From: Albifimbria verrucaria
Lineage: Eukaryota; Ascomycota; Sordariomycetes; Hypocreales; Stachybotryaceae
NCBI GenBank assembly: GCA_020081605.1
Contig: JAHREC010000018.1
Coordinates: 5,332,001 to 5,396,000 of the forward strand
Length of the DNA stretch: 64,000 bases
Direction of reading: 5' to 3'
Part shown: one piece after another, positions 58,790 to 64,000 of the stretch
Position numbering within the stretch: position 1 is the first letter of the stretch
How the letters are laid out: every line of letters begins with the position of its first letter
Position numbers and translations under genes: made by a program
The notes under the pieces: generated by a model
Databases searched by the model: none
What the model saw: the letters and a program-made list of their open reading frames with translations, nothing else
Told to the model about the DNA's origin: nothing

Positions 58790-60039
58790 TCATGATTGCC
58801 CTTTTGCCTGAGCACGTTGCTGTCGTATCGTGGTGCTGCTGATCTTGGCAGTAAAGTCCTCCGTCTTGACGTCACCGTCACCATCTATCTCCTTTGCATC
58901 CAGAACATCGACTTCGAAAACGTCAAGCGGGAGCCAACCTTTCTCGGTCCTCCTGTCGTTAATAGCTTTGCCACCGCTACGCGTCTCACCCGAGACGACA
59001 ATGGCGTCTATGTGCTCCTCCGCGACAGTGGGCCCGAACGGATCGTTGAGGGCACGCAGCGGATAAGCACACTGCCTTGGTGAAATGTGGCTTGGAGCTC
59101 GCCATCTGACGTTGTAGTCGTTGCAGATGACGACAGGCTAGAGGCGGTGGATGAGGGAGGTCGAGGACAGTGCGGAGGAAGGACAGGACACTGAGGGCTC
59201 GCTGGTGCCAGGGCTGCAGCTCCTCGGCGAACTTCTTGTTCTTGAGCAAGTCGTCAACCGAGACGCCAATGATAAAGACACGCCGCTCGGAGGGGTTCTT
59301 GTCTGGGTTGGGAGCTGCAGAAGAAGGGCCGTGGCGTGAAGGAGGAGCTTGTGGCCAGGGTGTAAGTGATCAAAGGTACCGCCGAGACAAACGTTCTTAT
59401 AGCCGGCGGTTTGGTCACCGAGCTGGTTCCCTGCCTCGTTAGAATTGCCCGAGTCTGTCGACAGGCTGATACCGGCGTCTATAGCAACAATCTGGTTCTG
59501 GAGGAAGGTCTGATGTCCTCGGCGAGCCCCAAATAGGCCGAAACCAGCTCATAGCCGGCCTCGCTGCTGGGATGGAAGAGCGTCGCCCAAGGGCGCACAT
59601 GGGTTGCAAAGGCGGCAAGGTCCAGAACCGAGGTACCATTGTACCTGCCGAAGCTACCGTCGTATTCTGGGCGGTATGTCCGACCGCGAACGTGATCCAC
59701 CAGCACCACCCGGGCATCCAAGCTACCAGGACCGGCACCTATGTCGGTGGCGATGCCATGCTCGGCGCAGACGACTGCGATGATGGTGTAGAGGTCCGCG
59801 AGGAGCGACTGGGCGTACGTCCACCGAACCTTTGGGGCATAACCACCAGTAAGAATAGGCGCGGTCAGGGCAATGACCAGGTTGACTGGCGCCGAAGCCG
59901 AGCCGGAGGAAGATGTGAGGCCAAGCTTGGTGATGAGCGAAGTCAACGAGGTGCGATACGCGGCGTTGAGAGCCGAGCGGGTTGCAGGCCGAGGCGGTGG
60001 CGGCAAGAGCAACAAATGAGGCGTATCCGGAGGACTCAT
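58790..60039 (-). CDS. Phosphopantetheine adenylyltransferase (Cab4-type, CoA biosynthesis)
   Basis: Fourth step of coenzyme A synthesis: joins 4'-phosphopantetheine and ATP to dephospho-CoA. About 417 residues, single exon. The first 200 residues are a fungal N-terminal extension (MSPPDTPHLLLLPPPPRP, LVIALTAPILTGGYAP, LYTIIAVVCAEHG). The nucleotidyltransferase domain starts at KNVCLGGTFDHLHPGHKLLL, with the H-x-G-H motif (HPGH). It continues with RRVFIIGVSVDDLLKNKKF, WHQRALSVLSFLRTVL, NDPFGPTVAEEHIDAIVVSG, ETRSGGKAINDRR and KISSTTIRQQ (the IS-ST-IR motif). Four breaks, one missing base each: near 59502-59507, 59305-59307, 59155-59157 and 59050-59052 (plus-strand G runs). Four restored bases give 417 codons exactly. 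No C-terminal dephospho-CoA kinase domain, as in yeast. Confidence 0.9.
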
Positions 60040-60833
60040 GGTAGCGCCTATCAAAGGAGGCGGGCACTCCTGTCAAAATCTATTTACAGCAGCTAGAACA
60101 GGCAGCCCAGGAGGTTGACGAGAGTGGTTGAGCGATATGGCCGTGACATGTAAGTTGAGCGTCTAGGGTAGTGCAAGGTGGGGTGTAGAGTTGCATATGA
60201 CATGGCATGACGAACTCACCAGGTACCCCGCTATCATGCCCAAGTGCATTTGCATTTCATTATTCGGATAAAGTGATGGACTAACACGGACGGGCCCCAG
60301 CTTGGTGTATCTCACTTACACGTCCCTCTTCCTGGTTGATGAAGTTATACTCCTGGAACAACACCAACAACAATAATGATATTTATACAGACTAATTTTC
60401 CAATTCTCACAGAATTTGAATTTGTGTTTATCTCCTTACCATGATGATATTCTTTACCCACAGCCCACCTCTCTGCATGCTCCATCCGGACGCCTCCTCT
60501 GCTACCCTCCCGTCCCCTGTCCCACCCTTTGTAACTCCCACCACCGGAAGCTTTCTCAAGCACCTGAATAGAGTATCTCCAGAATGGATCCTCTAAGAAA
60601 ATCTCTCACAGATCCCTTGTTGGGTGGCCAAAAGGGTTCTGCATGTCTTATATCAGTCAGGTTCCTCCTGCCAGCCTCGGCCTCATCCCTCAACTGTCTT
60701 CTCAACAATTGTCATGGCAGACTTTGGATTAAATGGCCTGGAATTGAAAAAAGAGACGGTTCTGATCTGACCCGATTCTCTAGCCAAAATCTCTTCTACT
60801 TCTTCATGCTAAGAAATTTCGACTGCGATCACA
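60040..60833. promoter_or_regulatory. Divergent promoter between PPAT and single-pass membrane protein
   Basis: About 800 bp between two head-to-head starts. AACAACACCAACAACAAT near 60358; AT-rich around 60380-60440. A 105-codon frame starting at 60584 has no features and runs into the next gene in another frame. No gene called. Confidence 0.45.
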
Positions 60834-61981
60834 ATGCAGATTCCTCCCATTATCGGTCCCAGCACCGGCAAGGTCAACATCAATGCCAGCACCACTTCTA
60901 GCATCACTTCGGCCATAATTCCCACCATGGCTGCACCAGCACCAGTTGCTCCGGTTATTCCTCCCCGGCGTCGGTTGCTGCACCCATCCCCTCGGCTCCT
61001 GTCGTTTCTTTACCTCCTGGACCTCCTGAACTGTCGGTAGCAACAACGCTGTCCATGTTGACTCAGAGCGTGGCCGCCTCAAGCACACCTGCCACAACGA
61101 GCCCCTTCAGACAACGAGTGAAAACATTTCGAGCTTGTCTAGTCCATCATATTTCGCTGAAGAAACACTTGCCTTGGCACCTGAGCAGAGTTATACCCCT
61201 TCTGCTGTTCCCAACAGCCCCTGGGTCGTCACCGGTGAGAACACCGGAACCAAAATCATCATATATGGACTGCTCGGGTTTTTCTTTGGATTCTTCATGC
61301 TTCTGATCCTTATCGATATATGCCGCCGGCCTCAGCAAGCCAAGGAAAGCATCAAAGGCATCGCCAGTTCCATCTGCAACTTCCCCAAGTCGGTTGGTCT
61401 CAGCATATACAAGCGCCTCGCGAGCCATAAGCATCCAAGGTCAGGACCCGAGGCTGCCCTCAATAGGAACAAGAATATCGATGATGCCGCTGTCATTGAT
61501 CGCCTTGCAGCAAGACGTCCGGACTCTGCGAACCCAACCGAAAAGGCCGCATCTTCTGCGGAGGCATCTTCCAACACGGCTGTAGCAGATGAAGCAAATC
61601 AAGGCAGCACTTCCGGCGCCGCCTCTGTTCCGGCCTCGGAACAAGAAAGAAAGTCTGTGGAGGAAACCCCGAACAAAGTCAAGCTGCCGATGGCCCTTCA
61701 TCGCCCACCATCCGTCGCGTCTCAGTTTCTGAACCTCCTGAAGCTCACTGCCGACCTAGCACGTCTGGGGGCACCGTGAACATTGCAGAACTTGAAGCTA
61801 ACCCAATCAAGCGTCGTCCTGTCTCATCTAACTACTCCATCGCTTATGAAGAGAAGTTAGGGAAGGATCGAAGAAGCCTGACTTCGAGCCCGTCCCGGAG
61901 AAGCCAGAGACTGACCTCAGAAGCTGGGCGCAATGGGAGGCTGACCTGATGGCGACTGTGCGCAGCAACCCCCATGCTTGA
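60834..61981 (+). CDS. Single-pass membrane protein with Ser/Thr/Pro-rich ectodomain
   Basis: Not a recognised family. About 383 residues. The N-terminal 140 residues are Ser/Thr/Pro/Ala-rich (STGKVNINASTTSSITS, APAPVAPVIPP, VAASSTPATTSP), suggesting O-glycosylation. One strong membrane helix IIIYGLLGFFFGFFMLLILIDIC at about 61255-61322 is followed by basic RRPQQAK. The cytosolic part has IDRLAARRPDSANPTEK, Ala/Ser-rich stretches and a charged end (KKPDFEPVPEKPETD, SWAQWEADLMATV). No obvious cleavable signal peptide, so it may be a type III protein. The layout resembles wall-stress sensors but no WSC or Mid2 domain is visible. Breaks at C4 60963-60966, C4 61102-61105, C3 61704-61706 and G3 61860-61862; four restored bases give a multiple of three. 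Confidence 0.65.
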
Positions 61982-62517
61982 GGTATGACAGGATGAGTAC
62001 CAGAGCCTGATAGACCATCTTTAGTTTTGGTTGGACTTGTTAGTAAATTGAATAATTTGAAGACGTCAGAATTGGTTTTGCAAAAACATTCGATGGATAA
62101 TACTGCCAAGAACCGCAAGAGTATCAGCTCTCGCTCTAGAATTCAAAAGATTGTGCAAAGCCGAGGGGACTCAACAATCAAGAGCGTTAGACTTTTCGTT
62201 CTGCAGAGGCTCCTCATTACAATAACGATAATCTTACCATACTACATATCACAAAAGGTAACCTCATCATTGCCACGTTAACTTGCACGAACCGGTAATG
62301 TAAAACGGCACCTTAAGCAAGTCATCAAACCATGTGCCAAGAACAAATAAAAGATTCTATTAAGGAAATTTATACTTTTCAAATACTCTCTGATAAAAAA
62401 ATAAGAACACGAAAATAAAAGCATGTACAAAATAAGAAGAGAAGCGCATGGTATCTGACACATAAGAAAACTGTCTGTGATCGTACATTGCCGCCGAGCC
62501 TGACATTCAGGACACTC
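61982..62517. other. AT-rich spacer between convergent genes
   Basis: 3' flanks of the membrane protein and the WSC protein; many A/T runs near 62360-62430. No gene seen. Confidence 0.5.
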
Positions 62518-64000
62518 TTACAGGAACATGGCTACAGTTCCCAGTAAAACCATAAGGCTCATGCCCAAGTTGTCAAACTTGCCATGGCCGCCTGATACAA
62601 CAGTGGCGCCTGTGGTCTGAGGCTTGACGGCCTGGCCCGTAGCGATCGCAGGAGGTTGGAGGGCTGGGGTGCCCTGTTTGTTGGCGTTGTTCTGTGCGCC
62701 TGTCTTGTCAACCGTGTCCGGTTTGTTTTGGTTGTTTGCTGACCCAGGGCTGCTTTGTGCACCATTTCGGTCGTTTGCATTGGCAGCGCTGTTGCTTGCA
62801 GTTGCGCCCGGCTTGTCGTTCGAGGCGGATGCGTTGTGGTTAGATGATGCGCTTGCCTTGTCGTTTGCCTTGTCGTTTGCCGCAGAGGCGTTGTTGCTTG
62901 CGGACGCACCAGGCTTGATGTTCGAGCTGGAAGCGTTGTTGTTTGATGAAGCACCTGGCTTGTCATTCGAGCTAGAGGAACTGCTATTTGACGACGCAGC
63001 AGAGCCGCCGTGCTTCTCAGCTTCGCCAGCCTTAGACTTGGCGTCGGTTACAGAAGCGTTGGCTTCAGCGTGAGCCTCAGCGTGGCTTCCAGACTCAGCA
63101 ACAGCCTTAGAAGAAGCACCATTATTGTCGTGGCCCTTAGATTGCCATACATTGGCATCAGCCTCTGCATGGCTGTGGGCGCTGACAACTTCTTTGTGCT
63201 TGGAGGGATCCTCGTGGTCTTCCTTATGCTTGTAAGAATCCTCATGGTCCTCCTTATGCTTGTAAGAATCTTCATGGTCCTCCTTATGCTTGTGGGGATC
63301 CTCGTGGTCCTCCTTGTGATTGTGGGGGTCCTCGTGATCTTCCTTGTGCTTATGAGGGTGCTCAGGATCCTCTTCATGAGTGTGAGAGCTGTAGTGCTCT
63401 TTCTCGCCATGGGCACCCTTTCCATGTTCCGAGTCACCCTTATGGTGCCACCCGGGTAGATGGGTAGCAAGAGCAGCAGCAGGAGCAGTGATGACTGCGT
63501 AGTTCTCACCATGCTTTCCACATCGCTGGCATCCGACAGTAACAGTGGCCAGTTCAATCTCGGTGACCACGTGCTTGTCCTTGCATTTGTCGCACTTGGG
63601 GTAGCGGAGAGTGGTGCAGTACTCAGTGGCAATCAACTTGTCCTTGTGAACTGGGTCGACGATTGTGTACGGAATTGTAGTCACAATTGTTTCAGTTACG
63701 GTATGAGTTGGGCCAGGTACTACTTTTGTAATAATATGGTCGGGGCGAATGATCGGCTCAACGACGGGCCCATTGGGCTGGATGATTTGAGTATCTCCTC
63801 CAGGGAGTCTGTAAATAGTGAGTAACTGATTCACGGGTACAGCGCGGCGCAGGTTAAAAGAACGAGCCCGTCTCCTTGTAGGGGTAATCTTCCACCGCAG
63901 AATGATGCCGGATCACCTGGGCATGGAAGATTGCAAAGTCCTGTGTCAGCGACCTGTGCGTCGCCCATTGTGTCCGCAGCGTAGCAAATCCTATTCTCAT
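62518..64000 (-). CDS. WSC-domain, His-rich repeat, GPI-anchored wall protein (partial)
   Basis: The gene enters from the right edge. The first visible codons (RICYAADTMGDAQVADTGLC) lead into CNLPCPGDPASFCGGR, the C-terminal half of a WSC carbohydrate-binding domain. After a basic stretch (TRRRARSFNLRR) comes a Thr/Val-rich segment (HTVTETIVTTIPYTIVD) with paired Cys motifs (CDKCKDKH, CQRCGKHG). Six ten-residue His/Glu/Asp repeats of the form DHEDPHKHKE follow at 63191-63370. Next is Ala/His-rich AHSHAEADANVW, then about 130 residues of Asn/Ser/Ala repeats (SNDKPGASSNNNAS), ending in a hydrophobic GPI-type tail NLGMSLMVLLGTVAMFL. One break at plus-strand GGGG 63881-63884 separates the WSC part from the rest. 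The His-rich block may bind metal ions; this is inference. Start, signal peptide and the first half of the WSC domain lie outside the window. Confidence 0.85.
63191..63370 (-). repeat. Six-copy 30-bp coding minisatellite
   Basis: Six tandem 30-bp units inside the WSC/GPI protein gene, each encoding a variant of DHEDPHKHKE; neighbouring units differ by a few bases. Copy number is likely to vary between strains. Confidence 0.9.

Noticed and set aside
1..64000. CRISPR arrays, prophage or intact transposons
   Set aside because: Not expected in a fungal chromosome and no direct-repeat arrays, transposase motifs or terminal repeats were seen.

Overview
The window comes from a filamentous ascomycete (Pezizomycotina), most likely a Sordariomycete. 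The evidence is short introns of about 50-90 nt with GTAAGT/GTGAGT donors, wide intergenic spaces, and a pyruvate kinase, an AA9 lytic polysaccharide monooxygenase, Zn2Cys6 and bZIP regulators, a Pth11/rhodopsin-like membrane protein, a PNP-NACHT-ankyrin NLR-like protein and a WSC/GPI wall protein of the Pezizomycotina type. Order and species cannot be settled from this stretch. I recognise about 22 protein genes and two tRNA genes. There is no operon and no convincing secondary-metabolite cluster; the genes are a mosaic of housekeeping, transport, regulatory and secreted functions.

Layout. 1-153: tail of a + strand gene. 3.9-5.6 kb: pyruvate kinase (+). 6.1-7.0 kb: AA9 LPMO (-). 8.3-8.8 kb: small Cys-rich protein (+). 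9.6-11.4 kb: DHA1-type MFS transporter (-). 15.0-18.9 kb: NLR-like PNP-NACHT-ANK protein (+) in AT-richer DNA. 19.85-20.1 kb: two tandem tRNA-Gly(GCC) genes with introns. 20.3-21.3 kb: Zn2Cys6 regulator (-). 22.7-23.8 kb: C2H2-type protein (+). 24.8-27.1 kb: Iks1-like kinase with a membrane tail (+). 27.6-28.9 kb: purine nucleoside permease (-). 30.4-31.6 kb: bZIP factor (-). 34.4-35.9 kb: rhodopsin-like membrane protein (+). 36.1-40.6 kb: full-size Ste6-like ABC exporter (-). 41.5-42.2 kb: PBDC1/Chp1 homologue (+). 42.7-44.7 kb: second MFS transporter (-). 45.9-47.0 kb: DUF1769 protein (-). 47.9-48.9 kb: secreted GH43 (+). 49.8-51.3 kb: membrane alpha/beta hydrolase (+). 51.4-52.1 kb: cupin (-). 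52.1-56.3 kb: microsatellite-rich spacer. 56.3-58.3 kb: F-box protein (+). 58.8-60.0 kb: phosphopantetheine adenylyltransferase (-). 60.8-62.0 kb: single-pass Ser/Thr/Pro-rich membrane protein (+). 62.5-64.0 kb: WSC/His-rich/GPI protein (-), cut by the window edge.

The dominant oddity is technical but important. At least 40 places in otherwise conserved genes lose the reading frame by what looks like one missing base, nearly always in a run of C or G (sometimes A). When these single bases are counted as missing, exon lengths of gene after gene become exact multiples of three and conserved motifs reconnect. I read this as uncorrected homopolymer contraction in the assembly rather than mass pseudogenisation. 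Gene spans below are given across these breaks and each break is located.

Functionally the genes fall into loose themes: wall polysaccharide attack (AA9, GH43), uptake and efflux (two MFS, one nucleoside permease, one ABC), sensing and signalling (NLR, rhodopsin-like, WSC and single-pass wall proteins, kinase), and core metabolism or proteostasis (pyruvate kinase, PPAT, PBDC1/Chp1, F-box).
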